Positions 7,801 to 16,813 of a stretch of 17,288 bases of DNA are shown piece after piece. The first letter of the stretch is position 1. Each line of letters begins with the position of its first letter. The DNA comes from Pigoraptor vietnamica. Its lineage: Eukaryota > Opisthokonta > Filasterea. The stretch is taken from the NCBI GenBank assembly GCA_943704525.1, contig CALSCQ010000705.1:1-17288 (forward strand). The letters are read 5' to 3'. The position numbers and the translations under genes were made by a program. The notes beneath the pieces are model-generated. The model was given only the letters and a program-made list of their open reading frames with translations. It made no database searches and had not been told where the DNA came from.

Positions 7801-8363
7801 TCGCCGCGGCCGAGCCCCGCCTGGCCTCCGAGACGACGATCGCCGGCATCGACGGCGCCTTCGCCGAGGGCATGAACATCCCGTTCTGGCCGCTGCTGCA
7901 GACCGAGCGCGCTGTCAACATCATCTTCGCGATCGACGCCGGCGCCGACACGACCCAGAACCTGCCTAACGGCGCGTCGGTCGTCAACGCGGCCGCTTAC
8001 GCCAAGGCGTTCAAGCGCCCCTTCCCGAAGGTGCCGACGCTCGCGCAGTTCAACGACCCGGCGACCAAGCTGCTGAACAAGACGACGTTCTTCGGCTGCG
8101 GCAAGTCGAACGTGCCCACGATCGTGTACATCCCCAACCGCTTCGTGACGTACCAGGCCGACGCGATGCCCGGCACGCTCCAGCTCGCCTACGAGCAGGG
8201 ACAGATCAACCAGCTCATGCTCAACGCCTTCGCGACGAGCACGGGGTTCGCCGACCAGCCCAACCTCGCGCGCGCGATTGGGTGCGCCGTCCTCGACGCC
8301 GGCTCGCAGCCCCTCCCGCGCGGATGCACGGACATCAACTGGCAGTCGTTCTGCTGGAAGTAA
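4821..8363 (+). CDS. Membrane-anchored fungal-type lysophospholipase / phospholipase B (PLA2_B family)
   Basis: Predicted to hydrolyse acyl esters of (lyso)phospholipids outside the cytosol. 1180 aa, no intron. Residues 1-42 are a short polar tail with a CC pair. Residues 43-66 form one hydrophobic segment (IVLTFVAVAVVVTVIVVLY) with no obvious cleavage site, suggesting a type II membrane protein. Residues about 74-540 are beta-rich and Thr/Val-rich with N-glycosylation sequons, resembling fungal DUF3712-type ectodomains (weak call). From about 545 the PLA2_B domain follows: SGGGYRAM (Arg606), GLLQSATYLVGLSGGGW with nucleophile Ser644, GIDGAFAEGMNIPFWPLL with catalytic Asp1011, FAIDAGADTTQNLPNG, TTFFGCG, VYIPN and a C-terminal Cys-rich end. 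Fungal enzymes have DGGEDGQN where this has DGAFAEGMN; the Asp is kept. An insert with eight cysteines lies at 840-961. Sure of the catalytic family, unsure of the N-terminal domain. Confidence 0.9.
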   Translation: MEVEMKPPTVTVDIDAGPKKTPEKTGCCGKLGERWSALEPWQKAAIVLTFVAVAVVVTVIVVLYAIAPAIAQSNVDNSRFVMEKIVMSNPSGQTVEVSCTMTVYDAGPMAGTVKSSIAEVLFLGMPFATIVMPEIQIKANEPTTANANSPLVVFNNHVFQLAARQLLAGNSVVWTFKGDITVEADFLPNMHLSLSKDVLIPGIDISQNTAFDVVIVGGETPNVLNTTVTQTFVTTSINTLSNVGRVTFDLFGYYDAQNKNLTKIGIVTVPDFGIVQGFNTLENVAVDLIQGDNETNAAISKLLSNYNTGRPTNIIIAGPTECASPFFLNTARLSATLNGAPMHTLAVAANINLKSALGGGVYLTAYNPYNKEVVQSDMVMNIALKTGLPAYTYTSLHNATNAVCPPTTYFSQLYQASVPSAAIPAKTLSTFFLNLGPAPGQSPECFASSAQAIMCMQQAQGQTMFEVSTAGSMRITFDNFSAVINYDQDLAPTFFEALVFYAANAEYQCANYNFTQNPQYVPVLRKCPSTNGALDSFTTIVPAGTISKEEKDWVLARKSAINAPANGQNTSAWMAYLNNLGLAGFNPSQNVPVPTIAIAASGGGYRAMFASMGVLSSLDARNGDSVGNQTGGLLQSATYLVGLSGGGWTVGSIYDADFKPANAVANSFGSFNFWKPDEQGGLTAVAEGWADVIFRTATKKFAGFDVSLTDLWGQMLSKQMMTSMDTRMSGLLETSAMASFQAPFPILTAAQVFPGDKNQTAPKVMSFSPFNGEIAGIGGGDKSAGVTGLFSTQYLGTVVDNGVPTNEDQCVVNFDNLGFVVGMESAAFEVSLGQATEGVCKNLLASELGFASWVGGTICGDLFAFLDHKETGKQLCQNLVASGILPIPPVFVPVISTMICGDLPDNITTVDEMCDAVQADLVPKFDQLVTLYCTAIATNETECQSLNATVQAVIAEIPKGCAVLNVVQRVLSKYGHVRVPPAQFANPFYNAPAVAAAEPRLASETTIAGIDGAFAEGMNIPFWPLLQTERAVNIIFAIDAGADTTQNLPNGASVVNAAAYAKAFKRPFPKVPTLAQFNDPATKLLNKTTFFGCGKSNVPTIVYIPNRFVTYQADAMPGTLQLAYEQGQINQLMLNAFATSTGFADQPNLARAIGCAVLDAGSQPLPRGCTDINWQSFCWK

Positions 8364-8710
8364 GCCGACCCGGACGGTGACGCTCGTCGTCCGCTCAACG
8401 CATACTGCGTGCGCGTGCGCGTTTGCTCCTCTTACTTGCCTTTCCCTCCCCTTTTCTCGCGCCTTTGGGCGGCTGCGCTGGTTCGCGCCGCCCTGTCTCG
8501 CTGCGTTCGCCTGCATGGTCCTTGCGCTGGTCGCATGCGTGCACGACCTAATAATACATTCTTTTAAAAAAAAAATCTGACCGCCCACTTGAAGCGCAGT
8601 ACGCACAGCTGGTCACTGCAGGCAGTGCATACATTGCGCGCGTGCATGCGGTGCCACTCGAGCACCAGGTGGCAATGCTCAAAGCACGCTACGCCGCGCA
8701 GAAAAGCCGG

Positions 8711-8827
8711 GTCGTCGTCCTCGAGACGAAAAACACACAGCACGACGTTTGTCAAAGCCGCGGCACGCGTCGTCGTCGTCGTCCTCAGCCGCAGCAGAGA
8801 CAGACAAACACACAGCACGACGTTTGT
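8711..8827. repeat. Diverged tandem duplication with a 22-bp exact core
   Basis: The 22 bp containing ACACAGCACGACGTTTGT occur at 8731-8752 and 8806-8827, offset by 75 bp. Just before each copy is GTCGTCGTCCTC (8711-8722 and about 8775-8786, offset 64). The pair is thus a duplication of about 45 bp with an 11-bp length change in the middle. A GTC trinucleotide run sits at 8769-8783. No gene function is evident. Confidence 0.8.
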
Positions 8828-8935
8828 TCGCGGCATAGCCAACATTGAGGCCGATGGCAGGATCAGTACCCCGGATGAGCTCACGTGCCAGCGTCACTGC
8901 GTGAGGAAACTTGCGCTTTGAAAGATCGCCAAGAC

Positions 8936-9040
8936 ATGGCACACAAGCAAAGGCCAGTACTCACTCGATCCCTCTCTCTGTTGAGCATCTCCTTCTCGGT
9001 GTCTGCGTGTACTGTAGCTGCCATGGCGTGGTGGCGGTAG
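8936..9040 (+). promoter_or_regulatory. 34-codon upstream ORF in the PPR leader
   Basis: ATG at 8936 opens a frame ending TAG at 9038-9040, 26 bp before the PPR ATG. The peptide begins MAHKQRPVLTRSLSLLSISF, basic and hydrophobic, like a targeting peptide. It is either a genuine uORF or a missed first exon joined to the PPR frame by splicing. I favour a uORF because the PPR frame has its own leader from 9067. Confidence 0.35.
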
Positions 9041-9066
9041 TCGGCCGCTGGCCTTTTGGCCGTGCG

Positions 9067-11763
9067 ATGTTACGTGCGGCCGCGTCGTGTGTGAGGCGCC
9101 CACGGCCTTGGTCGCCCGACTTCGTGCGTTGCGTGTGGGTGGCGCGCAGCGTGCTCCTGTCGACGTCCTCTCCAGCGCCGCATCGCCGCGTGCAGCAGAC
9201 AAGGCCCTATTCGCCCGCCCAACCGCGGCGAGTGGAGGATGACGTCGATGTTTCTGCGCGTGCGGCGGAATCCGGCGACGGCGGAGGGCCCGCTCTGCCG
9301 TCGTGGGGCCACGGTGAAAGCGGGCCCCACGCGCACACTTCTTCGCCGAAAAACGCGGTGAGGGGGCGTCCCACGGAGGGCATATCGAGCCCACATCGGC
9401 CGTCCGCCGGCGACTCTTTTGTGGAGGGGTCGGGTGGGCGCCTGCACGTCCGGAGGAAGCGACGCGCACCGCCGGTCGCGAGTGACGGGCCTGAGCTGCT
9501 CTCGTCGGCTGAGGAATGGTTGTGGGACCCAAGTGGACGCGACGCATGGCCGCTCGGGGGTCAGCCGGGGGCCGTCGCGCAATCAAATGCCACGACGCCG
9601 TCCGTTGCTGTCACTCGCACGGGCGCCGGTGCCGCTGTTTCTGCTGCCTCTCAAAGTGGCGAACAGGCGCAGATGCCGTTCCCGTTCTCGCCCGATGCGC
9701 CGCTGCCGTCCCTCATGGCGAGGCTGTCGGCGTCCTTTAGCGACGAGGCGCTTCGATTAGTGGCCGAGGCCCTTTCGCGCGTGGGGCGGTCGCGCGACGG
9801 AATCCACCTCTTTGACGTGTTTCGGCGGCGGCTGGAGTCGCGTTCGGTCCTTTCCTATAACGCCGAGCTGCTGTGCCTCGCCGTCGCGGGCAACGTGCGT
9901 CGCGCGTTTGCGCTCTACGACGAGATGCGCACAGTCTGCGCGCCGAACTTGGCGACGTTCCACACGCTGATCATGCTGTGTGCGCGACGCCGCAAGCTGC
10001 ACGACGCCGAGGGGGTGTTCGAGCGCATGGAGGAGAGCGGGCTGGCACCGACGCTGGACACACTGAACCTCATGATAGCCGCGTGCGCGAGCGTCGGGGA
10101 CATTGACAGGGCGCAGCACTACTACGACCTCGCCTGTCAGCTGGGCTTTGAGCCCGACGAGCGCTCGTTTGCGACCGTGTTGCACGCCTATCGGCGTGCC
10201 GGCATGACCGATCGGCTGGGGCCCATTGTGGAGCGCATGCGAGAGCTCGGCATTGCGACGAACGGGGAGGGGTACAACACTGTGCTGGTCGGGCTCTTGG
10301 CTGCGGGCGAGTGGGAGAAGGCGGTCGACTTGTTCACGGCGCAGGACGCGGCGTCGGGGAAGGACGATGGTGCTGCGCGGACGCGCGCACACGGGGCGAA
10401 CGCGCACAAGGGAGGCGACGGAAAAGCGGCAGCGGCAGAGGACGGTGGGGTTATTCCGCCGCCGACCGTCTCGACGTTCAACACGATGATTGGCGCGTGC
10501 TTACGGCGCGGGGACGTGGCTGCGGCGTTCTCGCTGTTCGAAGACATGGGCCGTCGAGGAATGCGGCCGACGGCGTACACGTTTGCGAAGCTGGCGCGGG
10601 GCTGCAACGATCCGGACAAGGCACTCGCCGTCCTCTCGCACATGCGATCGATGGGGATGCCGCCGAGCCCGCACGTGTACACGTCGGCTCTGTACGTGCT
10701 GGCGTCGGCGGGACGCTCCGAGGACGCATTTTCCGTCCTGGAGGAGATGAGGCGCGACCTGCGCTTTGAAGAGACGTGCGCTTACAATGCGCTGCTGGAC
10801 GGGTTTCGGTTTGCCGGGCGCGTCGAGGACGCCCTCGCCGTGGCGGATTTGCTGCGCCTGCGAATGGTAAAGGTGAACGGGCGGACGGTTATGGCGCTTG
10901 TGTCCCTGCACGCCACCCTCCGAAGAGATGCCGTATCGGCGTTTCGCGTGTTCTCGGCTGCGTCGAATGCCGCGACGATGCTCGAATCGATGGTGCCGTC
11001 GACCTACGACGTGCTCGTGGATGCGCTTGCCCATGCGCGGATGTGGAAGGAAATCGGCGACGTCGCGCGCAGAATGTGCGGCGACCACCTTGTCCCCCAT
11101 CCGAGCAACCAGTCGAGGCGTTCCTCGCGTGGAGGCCCGGCGGCAGCGGAAGAACCGGGGGCGGTGTCGGTCGACCGGACGTGGGCGCAGCTGTCGCAGC
11201 GCCTCGGCCCTTTGCCGTCGGAGAAGACGCTCGGCACTCTTGTGGAGGGCTTCGTGCGAACCGCGCACGCCGAAAGAGACCTCGTCGTGGCACGGCGACT
11301 GGCCCGCCACATCGTGTTGAACACGAGACGGGGCATGATGCGCCGGACGGAATCGAACCAGTACCCGCGCGTTGGCGACGAACACCGGCACCAGGCCACG
11401 AGTTTGCCAAAGGCACACAGTCCGCTATGGGAACTGCCGTCGCACGCGATCGACCGCGGGGCATTGTCGGGGATGGACTGGGCGCACGAAGCGGGCACAG
11501 CGGCTCAGAGGTCCCGTTCGAGTGCAATTCATGCGGTGTTTGTGGAGGAAGGCCTCGTGTCGCGAGGTAATGGCGCCGTGCTCGGCTTTTCGGATTTAGT
11601 GGAGGTGGAGGACGTGCGAGGGGGTACGGCCTATGACGAGCGCGGGAATGACGTGCTGGGTGCCTCGCGAGTAAATACCGGGAGCGAAGACGGGCGTGGC
11701 GGAGGCGGATGGGACAATGGAGATCGCAGGCCGCACGATACTTCGAAGCGCCGTCGTGGCTGA
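9067..11763 (+). CDS. P-type pentatricopeptide repeat protein, probably mitochondrial or plastid
   Basis: PPR proteins bind specific RNAs in organelles to stabilise, process or help translate them. 898 aa, single exon, TGA TGA at the end. Start chosen at ATG 9067; the open frame continues upstream but has no ATG. Residues 1-50 (MLRAAASCVRRPRPWSPDF onward) are Arg/Ser/Ala-rich without acids until about residue 55, a typical organelle presequence. Residues 55-255 are low-complexity and probably disordered. About ten 35-residue helical repeats follow from about 260 to 680, e.g. NLATFHTLIMLCARRRKLHD, TLDTLNLMIAACASVGDIDR, TVSTFNTMIGACLRRGDVAA, SPHVYTSALYVLASAGRSED. One repeat pair is split by a charged Ala/Gly/Lys insert at about 435-460. 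The tail from about 770 is Arg/Gly-rich, with no SMR, DYW or other catalytic domain recognised. RNA target unknown. Confidence 0.93.
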   Translation: MLRAAASCVRRPRPWSPDFVRCVWVARSVLLSTSSPAPHRRVQQTRPYSPAQPRRVEDDVDVSARAAESGDGGGPALPSWGHGESGPHAHTSSPKNAVRGRPTEGISSPHRPSAGDSFVEGSGGRLHVRRKRRAPPVASDGPELLSSAEEWLWDPSGRDAWPLGGQPGAVAQSNATTPSVAVTRTGAGAAVSAASQSGEQAQMPFPFSPDAPLPSLMARLSASFSDEALRLVAEALSRVGRSRDGIHLFDVFRRRLESRSVLSYNAELLCLAVAGNVRRAFALYDEMRTVCAPNLATFHTLIMLCARRRKLHDAEGVFERMEESGLAPTLDTLNLMIAACASVGDIDRAQHYYDLACQLGFEPDERSFATVLHAYRRAGMTDRLGPIVERMRELGIATNGEGYNTVLVGLLAAGEWEKAVDLFTAQDAASGKDDGAARTRAHGANAHKGGDGKAAAAEDGGVIPPPTVSTFNTMIGACLRRGDVAAAFSLFEDMGRRGMRPTAYTFAKLARGCNDPDKALAVLSHMRSMGMPPSPHVYTSALYVLASAGRSEDAFSVLEEMRRDLRFEETCAYNALLDGFRFAGRVEDALAVADLLRLRMVKVNGRTVMALVSLHATLRRDAVSAFRVFSAASNAATMLESMVPSTYDVLVDALAHARMWKEIGDVARRMCGDHLVPHPSNQSRRSSRGGPAAAEEPGAVSVDRTWAQLSQRLGPLPSEKTLGTLVEGFVRTAHAERDLVVARRLARHIVLNTRRGMMRRTESNQYPRVGDEHRHQATSLPKAHSPLWELPSHAIDRGALSGMDWAHEAGTAAQRSRSSAIHAVFVEEGLVSRGNGAVLGFSDLVEVEDVRGGTAYDERGNDVLGASRVNTGSEDGRGGGGWDNGDRRPHDTSKRRRG

Positions 11764-12096
11764 TGAATACATGTGTATGTACAGTTGCTTGCGCGTTTGT
11801 GTAGTCATGGGCGCTTGCCGTCCCATTAGTGGCGTTCTCAGCTGTGACATCCATGTGCCAACGGATCGAGAACCGAGTGCAGATTGAAGCTTTAATCCAC
11901 GAGGCAGCCGAAAAAAAAAAAAAACTTCGCATTTTTTGTGTGTTGCCGTCAACGACTGTTGTGGCCAATATCGAACGACCATTGTACAGTTGGCCTCTTG
12001 ATAACTGTAACTGCGCCGCAACAAGGGCGGAAGGGCGGAAGATGGTCCTCCGCAAATCGTCCGTGCCAAGGCCTCTTAGCAAAATGCCGAGGATAC

Positions 12097-12115
12097 CAAG
12101 GGCTTAAGGCCCTTG
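12097..12115. terminator. Perfect hairpin in the convergent gap
   Basis: CAAGGGC-TTAAG-GCCCTTG forms a 7-bp perfect stem with a 5-nt loop. It is not followed by a T run and does not match the histone 3' stem-loop. It could aid 3'-end formation between convergent genes, or be chance; the terminator label is tentative. Confidence 0.3.
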
Positions 12116-12140
12116 CTGACGACCGTCTGATTTTTAGTAG

Positions 12141-12200
12141 CCAATCAAATATGATGCTCGCCTTCCCCTCCCCCCGCTCTCCCGCTTCATGCTTATAAAA
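12141..12200 (+). promoter_or_regulatory. Orphan CCAAT/TATA pair facing the GH9 3' end
   Basis: CCAAT at 12141-12145 and TATAAAA at 12194-12200, 49 bp apart, in a locally AT-rich stretch. Read on the + strand they would start a transcript near 12225-12230 running antisense into the last GH9 exon. No convincing + strand coding sequence follows. Confidence 0.35.
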
Positions 12201-12298
12201 ACTGTGTTTAAGTACGGAAATTCGCAGAGGGTTGCATTCGTACGCCACCCAGTCAACACAGCCAAAGCAACTGAAAGCAAGTTTGCGCGCAGACTAGC

Positions 12299-15200
12299 CT
12301 AGGTTCGTGAGCACGTGTCGCTGGCGCACGTCCACGCGCCAACAAGCCTGGGCATCCCCCTCGCATCGTCAAAGACATAAATGCCGCGCGAGGTCACGTG
12401 GAACGGCCCATCAATCGACCCCTCGGGAAGACCGTTCAGCGTGTACCCGAGTGCGACGTTGTCCTGGTCGCTCCCGTCCACGATGCGCGCGGGCTTGTAG
12501 CCGTCCTCGCGCGCGGCAAGCAGCTCGTCCTCGGAAATGGTCGTGCACGTCTCGCCCACATCCACAGACTTGCACGGAGCACCCGCGGAATTGCGCGCAA
12601 AGACCGCGCCATCACGCACACGCACGCCGTCAATCGAAGCCACGGGGCCGACGCTTAGGACTATCAGACAAAAACTGCGTGTAAGCACGTGCCATATCGC
12701 GACAGAAATGCAAGATGCGCGGATGTGCAGATGCACATACCCTTCCAGCTGCGCTCGTATCGGGGGCGGACAGTGAAACAATGCGCATCCACGTTGCAGG
12801 CGTACGCAATGTCATTGTGCGGGTCGTAGACAAACGAGCGCTCTGCTCGCGAGTGCACAAGAGCGTCAATTATCTCAACATGCAATCGGGGATACGATCA
12901 GCCCAAACGCAAACAGGAGGTCGCACTCACGGGGTCCCAGTGCATCGCGGCGCGCCATGTGACGGCGGTAGGACGTCAGTCCCTCCAGGGTGGCAAACAG
13001 CGAGATGTCGGCGGCCATCGGCGTGACAATGGTGAACTCGTTGCTGTCCACCTGCGCAAGTGGAGCAGAGTGAGCGACGGCGGTCAGTCTTTCGATTTCG
13101 TAAGATGTACCAGAAGCAAGCGTGCACCACGGCGCCGCACGCACGCGCAAGCGCGCGCGGACAGTGTGACAACTGGACAGGTGAATGCACAGCGATGCCG
13201 CGCCCATGGGTACTCACAAAGGACCACCCTTCCCTGCACGCGGACGAAACGTGATATCAGCAAAGCGTCAGACAATAAGCGGGAACAACGCGCATGCACA
13301 ATTGCATCTGTAGATCGAGTGATCCGCTCCCTCTCCTGCTCGGGTATGGAGTGGCACGGGACACAGAGACACGCAACGCAATACCCACGCAAAGCGGCGC
13401 TGGTCGGGTAGAATGTACCAGTTCGGGTACGCCTTGCTGTACACGCGGTGCTGGTAGTCCAGTTGCGAGGGCGCCGCAAACGGGCCGTACAGCGTGAGCC
13501 CAGGCACAGGGCCCTTGCCGAGGTTCTCCCAGTGGAAGCTGTCGAGGTGCAGCACCGACGCGGGCGTGTCGAAGCCCAGCCCCGTCACGTACGACTTGCT
13601 GAGGGGATTGAGGCCGATCGTGTAGTCGGCGAGGTTTTCCGCGTGCGGCAGGTACTGCGCGTCGCCGCTGAGGCGGTACTCGAGAAGGTACACTTCGGCG
13701 AACGTCCCTTGCGACGTGAGCGACCCAAAACCGACGGCCATCGGCGCGCCCATGGGATACACGTGGGGCTTGCTGTCGCGAAGGAACTGCTTCGCCTTGT
13801 TCGAGATCCACTCGCGGATCCACTGGGCGATCGTCTCATCGACGGGAAACGGCCGGACGTCCCGCGCACCCGGCGCCGCGCTCGTGTTGTACTTTGTGAC
13901 GCCGGTGGTGTTGAGGAGGGCATAGTCGTAAAAGTAGTCGGAAAATGCTTGGCCCTGCTGCATGGTGATCGGCGTCCAGTACTCCGGAAAGTAACCCTGC
14001 GGTAGGACGCGAGGCACGTCAACAGCCGAAGAAATCGCGGTTTCACGCGCAAGGAAAGGGGGAGCGTATTGACGGAGCACAGCCAACCGCGCGCGAAAGG
14101 AGCTGCCACCGAGGAGAATTCCACACGTGACACCCACCCCAATGTGGTCGAGCTGAATGCGGCGCATTTCCGTCTTGAAGCACTCGTGGAACCACTCGTC
14201 GCCCGTGGCGATGTAAATGTGCAGGCACGCGTAGTTACGGGGCGCGGGGAACTTGAACTTGGCCTCCACCTGGTCCGTCGCCTCCGCCCACTGGAACGCC
14301 CGCTTGGCGCGCCACAATAGCGTGTCGGCGCGCGAGGGGTCGTACGGCCGCACGAGCCGCGACGAGTGCGCAAAGAGGCCCGCCGCGATCATGGTCGAGA
14401 TGTACATCTTGCGATACGTGCGGTACTGGAGCCTGTCCGTGTCGGCCGTCGTGGGGTACCCCTGGGCAGCGCACACGCAGTCGGTGATGTCAGCTGAAAA
14501 ATGAAACAGGAATACGGGCCCTTGAAATCAGTCGCTCGCAATTCTCACCGGATGTTGCGACGTTTCCGTGCCTGCGCGCACGCCGCCGTCGGCATCCTGC
14601 AGCATCTCCCACAGAAGCACGCCGTACAAAGCCTCGTCCAGGAAGTCGGGTATTCCATTTCCGGACTCCGGAATGTCGTTGACGGCGTCGCGGAAGAGGT
14701 GCGAGTAGGCGCCGTACATCACAAGCATCGTCGCGGGGACAAACTGGTGGACGAAGCTGCGGTCGAAATCGCCCGCGTCGTGCCAGCTGCCCTTGATGGT
14801 CATCTGCACGGGGCTCTCGTCGTGCACGAAGCCGCCGTACTCGCCGTCCGTCACATTCGCAACCGTGTGGCAGGACCCGCGGTAGTGCTCCGTGTACCGC
14901 GGCTCGAGCGCCGTTCCGCAGCGCTGATGGTACAGTCCGCGCGTCTCGACGTACGTCAGGTGGCGGCTGAATGTCCCGCCAATACCAAACGGATACGAGC
15001 AGCCCGCGCCGCGCACGACGACCTTGTACGGGCCTCCCTCTGGCACCGAGCCAAGCGGGAGTCGGTAGGTAAATTCGCCGCTGCCGTAGCGAATGTGGGT
15101 GTTGTCGTGGGGGTCTTCCGACACGCCCTCGAAAACGACGGCGTTGTCCGACAGCCGCAGGACGTAGTACGAGGGGAGAGCGTCGAACTTGCGCGAGCCG

Positions 15201-16774
15201 AGGTGCCCGTTCCATATGCCGAGCATGGCGTAGCGCTGCGTGCCGTTGGTCACGTGCGCGTACCCGACCTGGTTCGTCTTGATGGACTCGCAACGGACTT
15301 TGGTTTCGTCGAACACAAAGTCGTAGCTCGGTGGGCCGTGGCGTGTGAGGGCCTGGACCACGTACTTGCGCTTGTTCACGAAGCGCGCGCCGTTGGGGAG
15401 AACGAGATAGATGCGGTGCCGGACATACACGCGGTCGCAGTCCGAGTGCGACTGCCCACGGGCCATTGTGAACCGCCCCACGGCGTCCGGCTGCACACCG
15501 TCGATGCGGTAGTCGGCGGGGTCCTGCGAGGGCGGCGTGCCCATGCCGTAGCCGTCGTACGCAAGGACGATCGTGTTGTCGGCGGACGATGTGGTCTCGA
15601 CCAAAGTGCAAGGGGGTGTGCTGTCGCCTGCGCGCGAAAGAGAAGCAGATGTCACAAAAGGTCTCTGGCCGTGCAACAATATCAATGGAGCCAATCTTTC
15701 TCTGCCGCGTGGCAGCAGAGTTGGGCGCGCGATTCACCTGAAAAGATGATATCCGATACGTAGAACTGCTGCGCGGAGGGCAGCACGTCAAAGACGAGGT
15801 GCTCGACGGCGCACCCGTCAAACTCCGACTTGACGACAGACATGGGCACGCGTGCCCACACCCACTCGGCCCCAATGGCTCCCTACGACGCGTTGAAGAG
15901 ACAAACGTGTCATCGCAACAAAGAGAGAGCGGCGATTTCGCACAACACCCCATGTTGCAACGAGAGACACGCACCTTCTTGTCGTCAGGGAGGGGCTGCC
16001 CGTCGTCCCCTTCCACGTACGCCGCGATGTTCACTCGGTGCGTCTGTCCGCGGTACGAGCTCATCCCCACATCAAACTTGGTGACTGGCGGGCCGTTCGG
16101 GTCCACGAGGCGGATGCGCACGCTCATTATGCCGTGGCCGCTAAAGTCCATCCGGTCGTGCCGGCCGCAGTATATCGTGAGGCTCGGGGCATGGTACCTG
16201 TCCGGCTCGAACCGCAGCAGCTCGCGGGCCGGCTCTCCGAGCTCGACGGCATCCGACGCCGCGATGATCGAGCCGTACTGCATGCAGGCCGCGTCCCACG
16301 CGGCCCCGGGGCTCCCGTCGAAGAGCGTGCTGCCGGTGCGCGCGGCCGTCGGCGGGGGCACGCACACGTTGATGCCAAGAACGGCCGTGATGTTGTGCGT
16401 CAGGGGCGGCACGTGATCTTGCCAGTGCGGGGCGGCCACGGGTGCCGGGGTGCTGCCCGAAAGAGCGGCTTGCGCGGCCAGCATGCGGCGCTCGAGCGTC
16501 GCGAGCGTAATGAAATACATCGACGCGTACAGCGTGGAGACCGTGTTGAACTCGTTGCCCGTGACAAGGGTGTGCGCGTCGGCAAAGCGGCGCTGTTCCG
16601 GCAGCTCATCCCACTTCGGGTACTGCAGGGACCACACGGCCTTCTCGTAGTCGTAATCCTGCACGCCAATTTTGGATGGTAAGACAGCGAGACGTGTGGA
16701 CTGGTTCAGTGTCAGCGGCAGTAAAAAATGATTCATGCACCGCCTTCTTCCCAACATCTCAAATCCTGTTTGTG

Positions 16775-16813
<39 letters not shown>

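Larger units (their letters stand above)
8364..9066 (+). other. Gap between the phospholipase and PPR genes
   Basis: Phospholipase 3' UTR followed by the PPR leader. An A10 run at 8566-8575 follows TAATAATACATTC, so the phospholipase transcript may end near here. 8580-8830 has a diverged tandem duplication, listed separately. 8900-9066 is probably PPR 5' UTR with a 34-codon upstream ORF. No coding exon is supported with confidence. Confidence 0.6.
11764..12298. other. Convergent gap between the PPR and GH9 genes
   Basis: Holds the 3' UTRs of the two convergent genes. It has an A14 run at 11911-11924, a tandem AAGGGCGG pair at 12023-12038, a perfect 7-bp hairpin at 12097-12115, and a CCAAT/TATA pair at 12141-12200. 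No ORF in the gap resembles a known family. Confidence 0.6.

Noticed and set aside
7293-8606. 437-codon minus-strand open frame
   Set aside because: Same mirror effect opposite the phospholipase C-terminal half.
8911-9066. N-terminal extension of the PPR frame by 52 codons
   Set aside because: The frame is open but has only a TTG at its beginning; the first ATG is 9067 and gives a good targeting peptide.
10889-12082. 397-codon minus-strand open frame over the PPR 3' end
   Set aside because: Low-complexity Arg/Ser/Pro composition, antisense to helical PPR repeats, no family resemblance.
12097-12115. Histone-type 3' stem-loop
   Set aside because: Stem and loop sequence differ from the histone consensus and no histone gene is nearby; kept only as a generic hairpin.
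14501-15763. 420-codon + strand open frame
   Set aside because: Mirror of the GH9 exon 14549-15627, which holds DAGD, NQVGY and other family motifs; it also runs across a GH9 intron.
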